Positions 35,748 to 45,698 of a stretch of DNA of 64,000 bases are shown here, one piece after another. The notes under the pieces are model-generated. The model was not told the origin of the DNA. It saw only the letters and a list, made by a program, of their open reading frames with translations, and ran no database searches. Made by a program: the position numbers and the translations under genes. How positions within the stretch are numbered: the stretch's first letter is position 1; each line of letters opens with the position of its first letter. Source of the DNA: Silicimonas algicola (lineage in GTDB: Bacteria; Pseudomonadota; Alphaproteobacteria; Rhodobacterales; Rhodobacteraceae); assembly GCF_003148765.1 (NCBI RefSeq), contig NZ_QGGV01000012.1:62001-126000 (forward strand), written 5' to 3'.

Positions 35748-36245
35748 ATGTACGAGATCAGCCAGATCGCACTTGGCCCGGGGTGGCTGGGCATCGCGCC
35801 CATGCCGGGGCGGACAGGGCGCTACGAGGCCGACCTGGGCGTCATCCTGCGGTGGCCGGCGAGCCTGGTTCTGACGATGACGCCGCTTGCGGAGCTCGAG
35901 CGGTCGGGGGCGGGAAGACTGGAGGCAGACCTGCGCGCGGCGGGTGTCGCGTGGCGGCAGGTTGCCATACCGGACTTCGGCGCACCGGGGACGGAGGCCG
36001 AGGCGCTGTGGGGCGAGGCATCGGGTTTCGCACGCGAAACCCTCTCTGGAGGAGGCCGGGTGCTGGCGCATTGCCACGGCGGGTGCGGGCGGTCGGGGAC
36101 GGCCCTTCTGCGCCTGATGGTGGAGGCGGGAGAGGACGCTGGCGAGGCGCTGGCGCGGTTGCGCGCGGTGAGGCCCTGCGCCGTCGAGACCGAGGCGCAG
36201 TGGGCCTGGGCGAGCCGTGCGACGCCGGACCGGACAGGCGGATGA
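35748..36245 (+). CDS. Protein-tyrosine/dual-specificity phosphatase-like protein
   Basis: The product is 165 residues. The signature CX5R loop is AHCHGGCGRSGTALLRLM (Cys, then Arg five residues on), and the general-acid Asp is probably in AIPDFGAPG. The small size and the single domain resemble cyclin-dependent-kinase-inhibitor-3/atypical dual-specificity phosphatases that many alphaproteobacteria carry. I begin at ATG 35748 (MYEISQIALGPGW); a frame start at 35661 would add 29 residues that run over a likely promoter. Its stop overlaps the start of the following membrane protein (atga). Confidence 0.8.
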   Translation: MYEISQIALGPGWLGIAPMPGRTGRYEADLGVILRWPASLVLTMTPLAELERSGAGRLEADLRAAGVAWRQVAIPDFGAPGTEAEALWGEASGFARETLSGGGRVLAHCHGGCGRSGTALLRLMVEAGEDAGEALARLRAVRPCAVETEAQWAWASRATPDRTGG

Positions 36246-36526
36246 CGATGGCGGGCGAGCCGTCGGACGGACGCCGCATGGCGCTGACCGCGGGCCTTGC
36301 GGCCTGGGTTCTGGCCTTTGTCTACTCGTTTGTCGCCGGGGTGGAGGAGGGCGCGGGCTTTCGAATTTTCGCCGGTTGGCAGGCCATTGCGGGGGTGGTT
36401 GCCGTGGCGGTCTTCGGGCTTGGTCGGGCCTGGCCGAAGGCATCCGCAGTGCGGCGCATGTCGGGCTTCCCGCTAGGCGTGGCGGCCTTGCAGGCGCTGG
36501 TGCTTGCGGGCCTGGCATGGCTTTGA
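36242..36526 (+). CDS. Small membrane protein, unknown, coupled to the phosphatase
   Basis: The product is 94 residues with three hydrophobic segments at about 14-33 (ALTAGLAAWVLAFVYSFVAG), 42-60 (FAGWQAIAGVVAVAVFGLG) and 76-93 (LGVAALQALVLAGLAWL). I do not recognise a family. ATG 36242 overlaps the phosphatase stop, so it is translated from the same message. GC content matches the neighbours. It ends 11 bases before the 3' end of the SRP RNA gene on the other strand. Confidence 0.65.
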   Translation: MTMAGEPSDGRRMALTAGLAAWVLAFVYSFVAGVEEGAGFRIFAGWQAIAGVVAVAVFGLGRAWPKASAVRRMSGFPLGVAALQALVLAGLAWL

Positions 36527-36537
36527 GGGGGTAAGGT

Positions 36538-36631
36538 GAGAGGCTGGACAACGACCCAAGCGGGGCTCGTTACGGCTGCTTCCTTCCGGACCTGACCGGG
36601 TTGGCGAGGCGCTCGCCCGCGCCAACCTCTC
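36538..36631 (-). ncRNA. ffs: Signal recognition particle RNA (4.5S, small bacterial type)
   Basis: The minus strand contains the near-universal SRP domain IV sequence ggtcaggtccggaaggaag followed by cagcc (complement of about 36575-36599). The ends gagaggttgg (36631-36622) and ccagcctctc (36547-36538) pair with one G-U, closing a single long hairpin of about 94 nucleotides. The RNA binds Ffh and directs inner-membrane protein targeting. The predicted transcription start from the promoter upstream agrees with the paired 5' end. Confidence 0.93.
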
Positions 36632-36638
36632 GAGGCCG

Positions 36639-36667
36639 GATATAGGGGGCGGGGCGGGGATTCGCAA
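36639..36667 (-). promoter_or_regulatory. Sigma70 promoter of ffs
   Basis: On the minus strand the -35 box ttgcga (36667-36662) and the -10 box tatatc (36644-36639) are separated by exactly 17 bases of C-rich sequence. The -10 box ends about seven bases before the predicted RNA 5' end. Confidence 0.7.
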
Positions 36668-36762
36668 GGTATGCGAGGCGTCGGCGTTCGGTCGGCACAG
36701 CGTATGGCAGGGCCGCTCGGTGGGATCAGGAGTTTTTCATCTCGCATGGGCAGGTTGCCCGG

Positions 36763-37221
36763 ATGACCGGAACGACAGCACAGAAGACCTTCAGGCAGAC
36801 CCAGACCGCCCGCATGGCGCGGCGGCGGCTGTCGCGGCACCTAGAGGGGCTGGAGAGCGACCAGGGACTCTGGGCCCGCGTGCAGACCGTCGCGCCCGAG
36901 GCCTGGGCGACGCTGGAGGAGGACATCTGGTGCGACGAGCCGAAGGTGAAGATCACGCTGCGGATCGATGCCTCGGTCGCCAAGTTCTATCGGGCGATGG
37001 GACCGGGATACCAGGCACGGATGAACCGCGTGCTGGCGAGCTTTGCGCTGATGCGGATCGGCGAGGTCGAGAGAGAGGCGCGGTCGCTGCGCGAGCTTCT
37101 CGACTCCTATGGCCCCGAGGTGTCGGACCGTCTGCGGCAGGCGTGGAGCGAGGTGCCCGACGTCTTCAAGGAGGCGCTTGGGGTGGAGGCGGAGTTCTGG
37201 GACCGCTGGCTTTCGACGTGA
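36763..37221 (+). CDS. BrnA-like antitoxin-family protein
   Basis: The product is 152 residues. The core KVKITLRIDASVAKFYRAMG followed by PGYQARMNRVLASFALMRI matches the C-terminal ribbon-helix-helix region of BrnA antitoxins (PF14384). The family normally has about 80-100 residues, so this protein has an N-terminal extension rich in Arg and a C-terminal tail with no known motif. The usual partner toxin gene brnT is not adjacent; ffs lies upstream and a TbpB-like lipoprotein gene downstream. It may be a solitary DNA-binding regulator of BrnA descent. Confidence 0.7.
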   Translation: MTGTTAQKTFRQTQTARMARRRLSRHLEGLESDQGLWARVQTVAPEAWATLEEDIWCDEPKVKITLRIDASVAKFYRAMGPGYQARMNRVLASFALMRIGEVEREARSLRELLDSYGPEVSDRLRQAWSEVPDVFKEALGVEAEFWDRWLST

Positions 37222-37261
37222 GGCGCGCGGCGAGAGGGCCGCGCGCCCCGGGGACGAGAGG

Positions 37262-38140
37262 TCAGTTCAGCGTTTCGAACATGGGCGGGAAGGGCTCGCC
37301 GGACCTTTCGGTCCAGAAGCCGCCGCCGAGGCTCATGGTGCCGACTTCGGTGTCGAGGCTGCCGCCGACGCCGCCCGCGAGGTTCTGGGCATCGTCGCCG
37401 TAGAAGGCGCCCTTCATGTCCATCGTGCCGGTGGCATCGCCATAGAGCGACATCGCGGCGTCGATCCGGCTGCCCGAAACCTGGCCTTCGATCGAGCCGA
37501 AGAGGTTGCCGCCGGTCTCTTGTTCAAGGTCGTCGTTGTAGGCGTCGAAGCCGCCCTGGGTGATGCCGTTGACGCTGCTGTCGGCGAAATCGACCGAGAG
37601 GCTCATCATGCCACTCGCGTTGATGCCGGTGGTCTGGCTGCCGCCATAGGCATTCCATCCGCCGTAATAGGAGACGGTGTCGGTCGGCAGCGCCGCTGCG
37701 GCGGTTTCGAGGCCGAAGTAGCCATCCCGGTCAACCTCCTCTTCGCCACCCAATTCGATGGAGGCGGCATCGGTGCCGTAGTAGTCCATGTAGGCGTACT
37801 GCGCCGCGTCGTTGAACAGGTAGAGATATCCCTGATAACCGTCGTAGCTGCCGCCGTCGTAGCCATCGAACACGATCTCGGGGCCGCCGTCGATCGAGAC
37901 GTAGACGATCGGATCAAGACCCGTGTCGTCCATGCGCACGCGGACCTCCTTCACCGACCCGTCTTCGCCGCCGACGAAGCCGGTCAGGCCTTCGGCGGTG
38001 AGCGCCTCGTAAGTGACAATTTCGCCGTCGGTGTAGACCGGGTTGTATTTCGAGCCGATGGCGGACGGGCCGGTGCCGCCGCCACATGCGGTGAGAACGG
38101 GGAGTACCGAGAACGCGACGATAATTGATTTCAGTTTCAT
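37262..38140 (-). CDS. Transferrin-binding-protein-B-like (HpuA/TbpB barrel) lipoprotein
   Basis: The product is 292 residues. A lipoprotein signal ends VLPVLTACGGG. The rest is Gly-, Asp- and Tyr-rich beta sequence. The C-terminal half, with SVDFADSSVNGITQGGF and SGSRIDAAMSLYGDATGTMDMKGAFYGDDAQNLAGG, looks like the eight-stranded TbpB_B_D barrel of transferrin-binding-like proteins: GxFYG and AxxxAG are its characteristic ends. Alphaproteobacteria have many such surface or periplasmic lipoproteins without known ligand. I start at ATG 38140. It is monocistronic, about 230 bases from cpdB. Confidence 0.75.
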   Translation of the reverse strand: MKLKSIIVAFSVLPVLTACGGGTGPSAIGSKYNPVYTDGEIVTYEALTAEGLTGFVGGEDGSVKEVRVRMDDTGLDPIVYVSIDGGPEIVFDGYDGGSYDGYQGYLYLFNDAAQYAYMDYYGTDAASIELGGEEEVDRDGYFGLETAAAALPTDTVSYYGGWNAYGGSQTTGINASGMMSLSVDFADSSVNGITQGGFDAYNDDLEQETGGNLFGSIEGQVSGSRIDAAMSLYGDATGTMDMKGAFYGDDAQNLAGGVGGSLDTEVGTMSLGGGFWTERSGEPFPPMFETLN

Positions 38141-38369
38141 GTGTAGCCTCCAACTGTTGTGCCGGCAGGCGTTAACCATGCTGGTGACGATGGGATGGAG
38201 GATTTGCGGCCTATTTCGGGCGACAATGCTTTTTGTTCGGAAGGAATTGTTGCGGGAGACCGTATCGGCGCGGCGCGGCGGACACGGGTCTCGGGTCAAT
38301 GCGTGGGACAGGGACGACGGGTGGCCCCGTCTTCCCGGCTTTGTTGAGGGGACGGGGTGAAACCCTGCG

Positions 38370-40346
38370 CTAGAGGGTGAGGCGGTAGAGCGCGAAGCCG
38401 TCGGCGCCGTCTCCTGCCGGGGCGATGTCGATGCCCTGGAGGCTGTCGATGTAGTCCGCCGCCTTGGGTCCGGTCTCGAAGAGGGCGGTGGCGCCGCCAA
38501 GGGGGGTGAAGCTCCAGTTGAAGTCGGCCTTGGGCTGGATCTCTCCTTCTTCCACGATGTAGCGGACGATGACGTCGCGGTTGGTGTCGGGTGCTTCGAA
38601 GACGATGGTCGAGCCGTCGGCGCCGGGGAAGGCGCCGCCTCCGCTGGCGCGGTAGTTGTTGGTGGCGACGATGAACTCCATGTCCTCGGTCACGGGCTTG
38701 CCGTCGTACCGAAGGTTTACGATCCGGTTGGCGTCCGGGTTGATGAGCTCTCCCGACGAATCGAACTTCGAGGGCTGCGAGAGGTCGATCTGGTAGGTGA
38801 CTCCGTCGATGACGTCGAAGTTGTAGGAGGGGAAGTCCGGGTTCAGCAGCGTCTGCTCGTCACCGTCCTTCTCGATCTGGTTGAACATGCCGGCCGAGCG
38901 TTCGAGCCAGTCCTTGACCTGCGCGCCGTTGATCCTGACCGCGCGCACGGTATTGGGGTAGAGGTAGAGGTCGGCCACGTTCTTGATCGCCACGTCGCCT
39001 GCGGGCACGTCGGTATAGTAGTCCGGGCCGCCTCGGCCGCCGGCCTTGAAGGGAGCGGCGGCGGAGAGGATGGGGAGGCCCTCGTGCTCGGTCCCCATTA
39101 TCATCTCCTCGATGTACCACGCCTGAGCCAGCGAAACGATCTGGACCGAGGGGTCGTCCGCCACCAGAGCGAAATAGCTGTGGAGCGGGGCTGCGGTCTT
39201 GCCGACCGGGCGGCGGATGTAGTCGAGCGTAGCCTCGTGATCGGCCTGGGTCGCGTCCAGCACCTCCTTCTCGCTGTCGACGAGGGGCGTGATCGAGCGG
39301 TCTTCGTTGCGCTGCGAGATGGGGCGCGTCTCGACGGCGGTGTTGACGACACGCCACTCGCCACCGTCGCGTTCGAGCATCAGGTCGATGACGCCCAGGT
39401 GGCTGCCCCAGAAGCCGCCCATGGTGGCGGGCTTGCCGTGAATCATGCCGGTCGCGGCGTCGACGGCGGCATAGCCCTCGTAGTCGGGCGAGGGGAAGAC
39501 GAGGTGGCTGTGGCCGGTCAGAAGCGCGTCGATGCCGTCGACCTGGGCGAGCGGAACGGAGGCGTTCTCCATCATGTCGGTGCGCTCGGCCGCGCCGATG
39601 CCGGAGTGCGAGAGGGCGATGACGATGTCGGCGCCCTCCTCGCGCATCTGTGGCACCCAGGCTTCGGCGGCGGCGACGATGTCGCGGGTCGTGACGTTGC
39701 CTTCGAGGTGCTTGCGGTCCCAGAGCATGATCTGGGGCGGAACGAAGCCGATGAGGCCGATGCGGATGGGGTGCGTCTCGCCCGCGCCGTCGGTCAACTC
39801 GCGATCGAGGATGACGTATGGTTTGACGAGGGTGGCGTCCTTCGTGGGGTCGGCGCCTTCTTCGGTGACGACGTTGGCGCTGATGACGGGGAAGGCGGCT
39901 CCCGCGACGGTGTTCATCAGGAAGTCGAGCCCGTAGTTGAACTCGTGGTTGCCGAGCGTCGAGGCGTCGAAGCCCACGGTGTTCATGGCGGCGATGACGG
40001 GGTGCATGTCGCCGGGCTTCATGCCGCGCTCGTAGGCGATGTAGTCGCCCATGGGATTGCCCTGGAGGAAGTCGCCGTTGTCGAGGAGGAGCGCGTTCGT
40101 TGCTTCGGCGCGGATGTCGGCGATGTGGGCGGCGGTGCGGGCGAGGCCCACGGTGTCGACGGGCTTGTCGGCGTAGTAGTCGTAGGGCCAGACGTGGACG
40201 TGGAGGTCGGTCGTTTCCATGATTCTCAGGTGGGCCTGGCCGGCCTGAGCGCGCGCCGAGAAGGGATGCAGGACCACGAGGCCCGCTCCTGCGGTGGAGG
40301 CGAGGAAGGTGCGGCGGCTCATGGCCGGAAGGGTGTGGCGCGGCAT
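38370..40346 (-). CDS. cpdB: 2',3'-cyclic-nucleotide 2'-phosphodiesterase/3'-nucleotidase (CpdB-type)
   Basis: The product is 658 residues, exported through the Tat pathway: MSRRTFLASTAGAGLVVL is a twin-arginine signal. The metallophosphoesterase half has RIMETTDLHVHVW (metal Asp and His), LLDNGDFLQGNP, TLGNHEFNYG, ALSHSG and TGHSHLVFP. The C-terminal 5'-nucleotidase domain has ATNNYRASGGGAFPG. It hydrolyses cyclic 2',3'-nucleotides and 3'-nucleotides in the periplasm, which supplies phosphate and nucleosides. I start at ATG 40346, eight bases after agggag; an inner ATG (MSRRTFL) would also give a functional signal. It is divergent from nudC. Confidence 0.93.
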   Translation of the reverse strand: MPRHTLPAMSRRTFLASTAGAGLVVLHPFSARAQAGQAHLRIMETTDLHVHVWPYDYYADKPVDTVGLARTAAHIADIRAEATNALLLDNGDFLQGNPMGDYIAYERGMKPGDMHPVIAAMNTVGFDASTLGNHEFNYGLDFLMNTVAGAAFPVISANVVTEEGADPTKDATLVKPYVILDRELTDGAGETHPIRIGLIGFVPPQIMLWDRKHLEGNVTTRDIVAAAEAWVPQMREEGADIVIALSHSGIGAAERTDMMENASVPLAQVDGIDALLTGHSHLVFPSPDYEGYAAVDAATGMIHGKPATMGGFWGSHLGVIDLMLERDGGEWRVVNTAVETRPISQRNEDRSITPLVDSEKEVLDATQADHEATLDYIRRPVGKTAAPLHSYFALVADDPSVQIVSLAQAWYIEEMIMGTEHEGLPILSAAAPFKAGGRGGPDYYTDVPAGDVAIKNVADLYLYPNTVRAVRINGAQVKDWLERSAGMFNQIEKDGDEQTLLNPDFPSYNFDVIDGVTYQIDLSQPSKFDSSGELINPDANRIVNLRYDGKPVTEDMEFIVATNNYRASGGGAFPGADGSTIVFEAPDTNRDVIVRYIVEEGEIQPKADFNWSFTPLGGATALFETGPKAADYIDSLQGIDIAPAGDGADGFALYRLTL

Positions 40347-40492
40347 GGTGGGGCTCCCTGTGATCTGTCCCTCCATGGAACACGAGTCGGGTGACGCGCC
40401 CAAGACAAACCTGATGCCTGGCGCTGCCTGCGCGGCGGTTTGCCAAAGGCCGCGCCGCGTGGCATCGAAGGCGCAAGCGGACAGGGGCAGGC

Positions 40493-41446
40493 ATGAAACT
40501 GGCAGAATCGGTGACCTTCGGCGGGTCGGGGCTGGACCGCGCGGCAGAGCTGCGGTCGCAGCCCGAGGCGTTGGCCGGGCTGCGCGCCGGGGCATGCGTG
40601 TTGCCGATCTGGCGCGGCAAGCCCCTGCTGGACGCCGAGAGCCGGGCGCCGGTCTTTCTTGCCGCCGACCATGCCGTCTTCGCACACGAGGGGCCGGAGG
40701 TGTTCCTGGGGCGCGACGAGGGCGCGGCGCGTTTTGCCTGCGATATCTCGGCCTGGGAGCCCCAGGGCGACACCGACAGCGTGGGGCAGTTTACCGATCC
40801 GAGCGAGCAGAGGCATCCCGAGTTGCCGTCGGGACAGGTCTTCGGTGAGCTTAGGGGCAGCATGGTGCGGCTGACTCCGCGCGCGGCCGAGATGGCGGCG
40901 ACGGCGAAGGCGATCCTGGAGTGGCATCGGTCGCACCGCTTCTGCGCGCGCTGCGGGGGCGAAAGCGTGGTGTCGCAGGCGGGGTGGCAGCGCGATTGCC
41001 CGGCCTGCGGGGGGCATCATTTTCCGCGCACCGATCCAGTGGTCATCATGCTGATCACCGAGGGCAATTCCGTCCTCATGGGGCGCTCGCACGTCTGGCC
41101 CGAGGGGATGTATTCGCTGCTGGCGGGCTTCGTCGAGCCGGGCGAGTGCATCGAGGCGGCGGTGCGCCGCGAGGTCTTCGAGGAGTCGGGCGTGCGCGTC
41201 GGGCGGGTCGATTACCTCGCCTCGCAGCCCTGGCCCTTTCCCAACTCGCTGATGTTCGGCTGCCACGGGCACGCGACGAGCCGCGACATCACCGTCGATC
41301 CGGCCGAGATCGAGGATGCCCAGTGGGTCACGCGCGAGGCGATGGTCGAGGCGCTCGCCGGCAACGATCCCCGATTGAAGCCGGCCCGTCCCGGCTCGAT
41401 CGCGCGCTTCCTGATCGAGAACTGGCTTGCCGACACTCTGGACTGA
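40493..41446 (+). CDS. nudC: NAD(+) diphosphatase/RNA decapping hydrolase NudC
   Basis: The product is 317 residues. The N-terminal domain is variable. A four-Cys zinc site (CARCGGE and [14 protein letters not shown]) precedes the Nudix box [23 protein letters not shown], followed by the [13 protein letters not shown] segment specific to NADH pyrophosphatase (NudC) proteins. The enzyme cleaves NAD(H) to NMN and AMP and removes NAD caps from RNA. It starts at ATG 40493 and is followed 15 bases later by an SRPBCC gene, so the two are probably co-transcribed. Confidence 0.94.
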   Translation: MKLAESVTFGGSGLDRAAELRSQPEALAGLRAGACVLPIWRGKPLLDAESRAPVFLAADHAVFAHEGPEVFLGRDEGAARFACDISAWEPQGDTDSVGQFTDPSEQRHPELPSGQVFGELRGSMVRLTPRAAEMAATAKAILEWHRSHRFCARCGGESVVSQAGWQRDCPACGGHHFPRTDPVVIMLITEGNSVLMGRSHVWPEGMYSLLAGFVEPGECIEAAVRREVFEESGVRVGRVDYLASQPWPFPNSLMFGCHGHATSRDITVDPAEIEDAQWVTREAMVEALAGNDPRLKPARPGSIARFLIENWLADTLD

Positions 41447-41461
41447 AGGCACACCGACCTC

Positions 41462-41908
41462 ATGAAGCTGTCCGCCCGCGAAGACATCGAAGCCCCGCTC
41501 GAAAGGGTTTACGAGGCCGTCACCGACTTCGACGGGTTCGAGAAGCAGATGCTGCGCCGGGGGATCGACGTGACCCGCGACGACACGCTGCCCTCGCACG
41601 AGCCGGGTGCGCGCTGGCAGGCGCGTTTCACCTGGCGCGGGCGGCCGCACGACATGAGCGCCGAGCTGGTCTCGATCGACAGCGGTCAGGGCTACGCCAT
41701 CGAGAGCCGGTCGGGGGGCGTGATCTGCCTTGGCGTCGTCGATCTGGTGGCGCTGTCAAAGGCGCGCACGCGGCTGTTCGTGTCGCTGGACGTGCGGCCG
41801 ACGACATTTTCCGCGCGCCTTCTGGTGCAGTCTCTGAAGCTGGCCAAGGGGTCGATCGACCGCCGCTTCAAGGCGCGGGTCAGCGAGCTGGCGCAAAGCA
41901 TGACCTGA
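41462..41908 (+). CDS. SRPBCC-family (START-like) protein
   Basis: The product is 148 residues with the SRPBCC/polyketide-cyclase fold pattern. It opens [31 protein letters not shown], which is the usual beta1-alpha1 entry, and closes with a long C-terminal helix ([26 protein letters not shown]). It has a hydrophobic pocket fold but no visible catalytic residues, so it is a lipid or small-molecule binder or cyclase of unknown partner. It lies 15 bases after nudC and about 120 bases before ftsW. Confidence 0.78.
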   Translation: MKLSAREDIEAPLERVYEAVTDFDGFEKQMLRRGIDVTRDDTLPSHEPGARWQARFTWRGRPHDMSAELVSIDSGQGYAIESRSGGVICLGVVDLVALSKARTRLFVSLDVRPTTFSARLLVQSLKLAKGSIDRRFKARVSELAQSMT

Positions 41909-42028
41909 CCGGAGACGCCCCGTCCGCCCGATACGGCGGACGGCAGGGTTTCTCTGGCGCTCGAAGTCGCGTTTCGCTATGGTTCGCCGCAGACCCGGTG
42001 AACGGGCGACAGGCAGCAGAGCAGGCTC

Positions 42029-43195
42029 ATGACGGAGATGGTCTATGGCTCGGTCCCGCGCGGGGGCGGCGAGCCGATTCTTCCCCGGTGGTGGCGCACC
42101 GTCGACAAGTGGTCCATGAGCTGCGTGCTGGTGCTGTTCGGCATCGGGCTTCTTCTGGGTCTCGCCGCGTCTCCCCCTCTCGCCGAACGGAACGGATTTT
42201 CGGCGTTCTATTACGTGGAACGGCAGGTCTTCTTCGGCGGCGCGGCCCTGATCGCCATGTTCGCGATGACGCTGATGTCGCCCCGCACGGTGCGGCGACT
42301 GGCGGTGATCGGCTTCGCAATCTCGTTCCTCGCCATGATGCTTTTGCCCTTCATCGGCACGGATTTCGGCAAGGGCGCGGTGCGCTGGTTCTCGGTCGGC
42401 TTCGGTTCGATCCAGCCGTCGGAGTTCCTGAAGCCAGGCTTCATCGTCCTTGTCGGCTGGATGATCGCTGCTTCGAACGAGGTCGCCGGCCCGCCGGGCA
42501 AGTCCTATTCCTTCGCACTGGCTCTGGCGGTCGTGCTGCTTCTCGCGCTCCAACCCGATTTCGGACAGGCGAGCCTGATCCTGTTCGCCTGGGGTGTTAT
42601 GTATTTCGTCGGCGGCGCGCCGTTCTACATCCTGGCGGGGATCGCCGGTCTGGTCTCGGCGGGCGCCATGTTCGCCTATCGGGGCTCCGAGCACTTTGCG
42701 CGGCGGATCGACGGGTTCCTGTCGGCCGAGGTCGATCCGAACACCCAGCTCGGCTATGCCGCGAACGCGATCCGCGAGGGCGGCTTCTTCGGCGTCGGCG
42801 TGGGCGAGGGGACAGTGAAATGGTCGCTGCCGGATGCGCACACGGACTTCATCATCGCGGTGGCGGCCGAGGAGTACGGGCTGATCCTCGTCCTCGCCAT
42901 CATCTTCCTCTACGCGACCATCGTCCTGCGTTCGCTCTTCCGGCTGATGCGCGAGCGCGATCCGTTCATCCGGCTGGCGGGGACGGGGCTGGCCTGCACC
43001 TTTGCGATGCAGGCGATGATCAACATGAGCGTGGCCGTCCGGCTTCTGCCGGCCAAGGGGATGACGCTGCCCTTCGTCAGCTATGGCGGGTCGTCTCTAG
43101 TGGCAGGGGGCATCATGCTTGGGATGCTGCTGTCCTTCACGCGGGCCCGGCCGCAGGGCGAAATCCGCGACTATCTCGTCCGGAGCGGGCGGTGA
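42029..43195 (+). CDS. ftsW: Peptidoglycan glycosyltransferase FtsW (SEDS family)
   Basis: The product is 388 residues with about ten membrane segments. The SEDS signatures are clear: [42 protein letters not shown], the catalytic-loop Asp region around [14 protein letters not shown] and the C-terminal [16 protein letters not shown]. FtsW polymerises septal peptidoglycan with its cognate PBP3. The stop overlaps the GTG of murG, and murG overlaps murC, so ftsW-murG-murC are translated together. murD and mraY, often upstream of ftsW in this order, are not present; nudC and an SRPBCC gene are there instead. Confidence 0.95.
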   Translation: MTEMVYGSVPRGGGEPILPRWWRTVDKWSMSCVLVLFGIGLLLGLAASPPLAERNGFSAFYYVERQVFFGGAALIAMFAMTLMSPRTVRRLAVIGFAISFLAMMLLPFIGTDFGKGAVRWFSVGFGSIQPSEFLKPGFIVLVGWMIAASNEVAGPPGKSYSFALALAVVLLLALQPDFGQASLILFAWGVMYFVGGAPFYILAGIAGLVSAGAMFAYRGSEHFARRIDGFLSAEVDPNTQLGYAANAIREGGFFGVGVGEGTVKWSLPDAHTDFIIAVAAEEYGLILVLAIIFLYATIVLRSLFRLMRERDPFIRLAGTGLACTFAMQAMINMSVAVRLLPAKGMTLPFVSYGGSSLVAGGIMLGMLLSFTRARPQGEIRDYLVRSGR

Positions 43196-44283
43196 GCGCG
43201 CCGCATCTGGTCATCGCGGCGGGCGGCACGGCGGGACACATGTATCCCGCGCAGGCGCTGGCCGAGGCGATGCTGGCGCGGGGCTGGCGGGTGACCCTGT
43301 CAACGGATGCGAGGGGCGCGCGGTATACCGGCCAGTTCCCGAAGGGCGTCGAGATACGGCGGGTCGCAAGTGCGACCTTCGCGCGGGGCGGCGCGCTGGC
43401 CAAGCTGGCCGCACCGTTTCTGATCGTGGGCGGCGTCGTGACGGCGGCGACGCGGTTCCTGTCGGATCGCCCGACCGTGGTCGCCGGTTTCGGCGGCTAT
43501 CCGTCGATCCCGGCGCTGGCGGCTGCCTGGATCCTGCGGGTGCCGCGGCTGATCCATGAGCAGAACGGGGTGCTGGGCCGGGTGAACCAGGTCTTCGCGC
43601 GGCATGTCGACCGCATCGCCTGCGGGACCTGGCCGACGAAGCTTCCCGCCGGCGTCGAGAGCGTGCATGTCGGCAACCCGGTGCGGGGGAGCGTGCTCGT
43701 CCGCGCGGCCGCCCCCTATCCGCCCTCGGACGGGACGATTCGCATCGTGGCCTTCGGCGGCAGCCAAGGCGCGCGGGTAGTATCCGACACCGTGCCCCTG
43801 GCCATCGCGCGCCTGCCGGACAGCCTGCGCGCGCGGCTCGAGGTGGCGCACCAGGCGCGGCCCGAGGACGATGCGCGGGTGCGCGAGATCTATGACAAGG
43901 CCGGCGTCAGCGCGATGGTCGAGCCGTTCTTTCCAGACATGCCCGACCTGATGGCTGCGGCGCACCTGGTCGTCTGCCGGTCGGGGGCGTCGTCGGTCGC
44001 AGACCTTAGCGTGATCGGACGACCGTCGATCCTGATCCCTCTCGCGGCGGCGATCCGCGACGAGCAGACGGCGAATGCGCGTGGGCTGGTCGATGCCAAT
44101 GCGGCGATCCTGGTGCCTGAATCCGCGCTTGACCCGGCTTCGCTGTCGGAACAGATGATGACTGTGCTCACCTCGCCCGATGCCGCGAAACGCATGGCCG
44201 CGAACGCACTGACCCAGAGCATCCCCGACGCGACGGACCGGCTGGCCGGCCTTGTCGAAGAGCTTGGACGGAGAGAGACATGA
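43192..44283 (+). CDS. murG: UDP-GlcNAc:lipid I N-acetylglucosaminyltransferase MurG
   Basis: The product is 363 residues. It begins [26 protein letters not shown], giving the GGTxGH donor/acceptor motif. [26 protein letters not shown], the FGGSQGARV motif and the [11 protein letters not shown] end motif follow. It makes lipid II by adding GlcNAc to lipid I on the inner membrane. The correct start is GTG 43192, which overlaps the ftsW stop; a far longer open frame on this strand begins inside nudC and is not a gene. The stop overlaps the murC ATG. Confidence 0.95.
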   Translation: MSAPHLVIAAGGTAGHMYPAQALAEAMLARGWRVTLSTDARGARYTGQFPKGVEIRRVASATFARGGALAKLAAPFLIVGGVVTAATRFLSDRPTVVAGFGGYPSIPALAAAWILRVPRLIHEQNGVLGRVNQVFARHVDRIACGTWPTKLPAGVESVHVGNPVRGSVLVRAAAPYPPSDGTIRIVAFGGSQGARVVSDTVPLAIARLPDSLRARLEVAHQARPEDDARVREIYDKAGVSAMVEPFFPDMPDLMAAAHLVVCRSGASSVADLSVIGRPSILIPLAAAIRDEQTANARGLVDANAAILVPESALDPASLSEQMMTVLTSPDAAKRMAANALTQSIPDATDRLAGLVEELGRRET

Positions 44284-45695
44284 ACGCAGCCGCAGCGACG
44301 AAACTGCCGACCGAGATGGGGCCGATCCACTTCGTGGGGATCGGGGGCATCGGGATGTCGGGCATCGCCGAGGTGCTGATCCGGGCGGGCTACACCGTGC
44401 AGGGGTCGGACCTGAAGGCGTCGAAGATCACCGACCGGCTCGCAGCGATGGGGGCCACGATTTTCGAAGGTCAGAGGGCTGGGAACCTGGAGGGCGCAGA
44501 GGTCATCGTGATCTCGTCGGCGATCAAGAAGGGCAACCCGGAACTGGACGAGGCGCGGCGGCTGGGTCTGCCGGTGGTGCGGCGCGCCGAGATGCTGGCG
44601 GAGCTGATGCGGCTTCGCTCGAACGTCGCGGTGGCGGGGACGCATGGCAAGACCACGACCACGACGATGGTGGCGGCCCTTCTGGATCACGGCGGGCTGG
44701 ACCCGACCGTCATCAACGGCGGCATCATCCATGCCTACGGGTCGAACGCGCGGGTCGGCGCGGGCGAGTGGATGGTGGTCGAGGCCGACGAGTCGGACGG
44801 GACCTTCAACCGGCTGCCCGCGACCATCGCCATCGTGACGAACATCGATCCCGAGCACATGGAGCATTGGGGGTCGATCGAGGCCCTGCGGCAGGGGTTC
44901 CTGGACTTCGTGTCGAACATTCCGTTCTACGGGTTGGCCGTACTTTGCACCGACCACCCCGAGGTACAGGCGCTGGTGGGGCGCGTGACGGACCGGCGGG
45001 TCGTGACCTTCGGGTTCAACGCGCAGGCGGACGTGCGCGCGGTGAACCTGCGTTACGAGGCCGGGATCGCACAGTTCGACGTGGAATTGGCCGACGGCAT
45101 GGTCATCGAGGGCTGCACCTTGCCGATGCCGGGGGATCACAACGTCTCGAACGCGCTGGCGGCAGTGGCCGTGGCGCGGCACCTGGGGATGAAGGCGGCC
45201 GAGATCCGCGAAGCTCTTGCGAACTTCAAAGGCGTCAACCGGCGGTTCACGCGGGTGGGCACCGTGGGCGGCGTGACGGTCATCGACGACTACGGCCACC
45301 ACCCGGTCGAGATCGCGGCGGTGCTGAAGGCGGCGCGGCAGGCCATCGAGCCGGGCGCGCGGGTCATCGCCGTCCATCAGCCGCACCGCTTCACGCGTTT
45401 GTCGTCGCTGTTCGAGGATTTCTGCACCTGCTTCAACGAGGCCGACGTCGTGGGCATTGCCGAGGTCTATTCGGCTGGCGAGGACCCCATTCCGGGCGCA
45501 ACGCGCGAGGATCTGGTGGCCGGGCTGATCCGGCACGGTCATCGTCACGCGAGGGCGGTGGTATCGGAGGACGACCTGGAGCGTCTGGTGCGCGAACAGG
45601 CGCGGCCGGGCGACATCGTCGTGTGCCTTGGTGCGGGCACGATCAGCGCCTGGGCGAACGGGCTTCCGGAGCGTCTTACCCGCTCGGCGGCGTGA
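44280..45695 (+). CDS. murC: UDP-N-acetylmuramate--L-alanine ligase
   Basis: The product is 471 residues. The N-terminal Rossmann part has [17 protein letters not shown], the central ATPase has [18 protein letters not shown], the Asn/His region [13 protein letters not shown] and [17 protein letters not shown], and the C-terminal domain has [16 protein letters not shown]. It adds L-alanine to UDP-MurNAc using ATP. The start overlaps murG. In relatives murC is usually followed by a small DUF2484 gene and murB; here it is followed three bases later by an inverted repeat element and then by unrelated minus-strand genes. Confidence 0.96.
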   Translation: MNAAAATKLPTEMGPIHFVGIGGIGMSGIAEVLIRAGYTVQGSDLKASKITDRLAAMGATIFEGQRAGNLEGAEVIVISSAIKKGNPELDEARRLGLPVVRRAEMLAELMRLRSNVAVAGTHGKTTTTTMVAALLDHGGLDPTVINGGIIHAYGSNARVGAGEWMVVEADESDGTFNRLPATIAIVTNIDPEHMEHWGSIEALRQGFLDFVSNIPFYGLAVLCTDHPEVQALVGRVTDRRVVTFGFNAQADVRAVNLRYEAGIAQFDVELADGMVIEGCTLPMPGDHNVSNALAAVAVARHLGMKAAEIREALANFKGVNRRFTRVGTVGGVTVIDDYGHHPVEIAAVLKAARQAIEPGARVIAVHQPHRFTRLSSLFEDFCTCFNEADVVGIAEVYSAGEDPIPGATREDLVAGLIRHGHRHARAVVSEDDLERLVREQARPGDIVVCLGAGTISAWANGLPERLTRSAA

Positions 45696-45698
45696 AGG

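Noticed and set aside
40921-43191. A long plus-strand open frame that runs from inside nudC into murG
   Set aside because: Only the part from GTG 43192 matches MurG. The upstream 757 codons are low-complexity Arg/Gly sequence, antisense or out of frame to nudC, the SRPBCC gene and ftsW.
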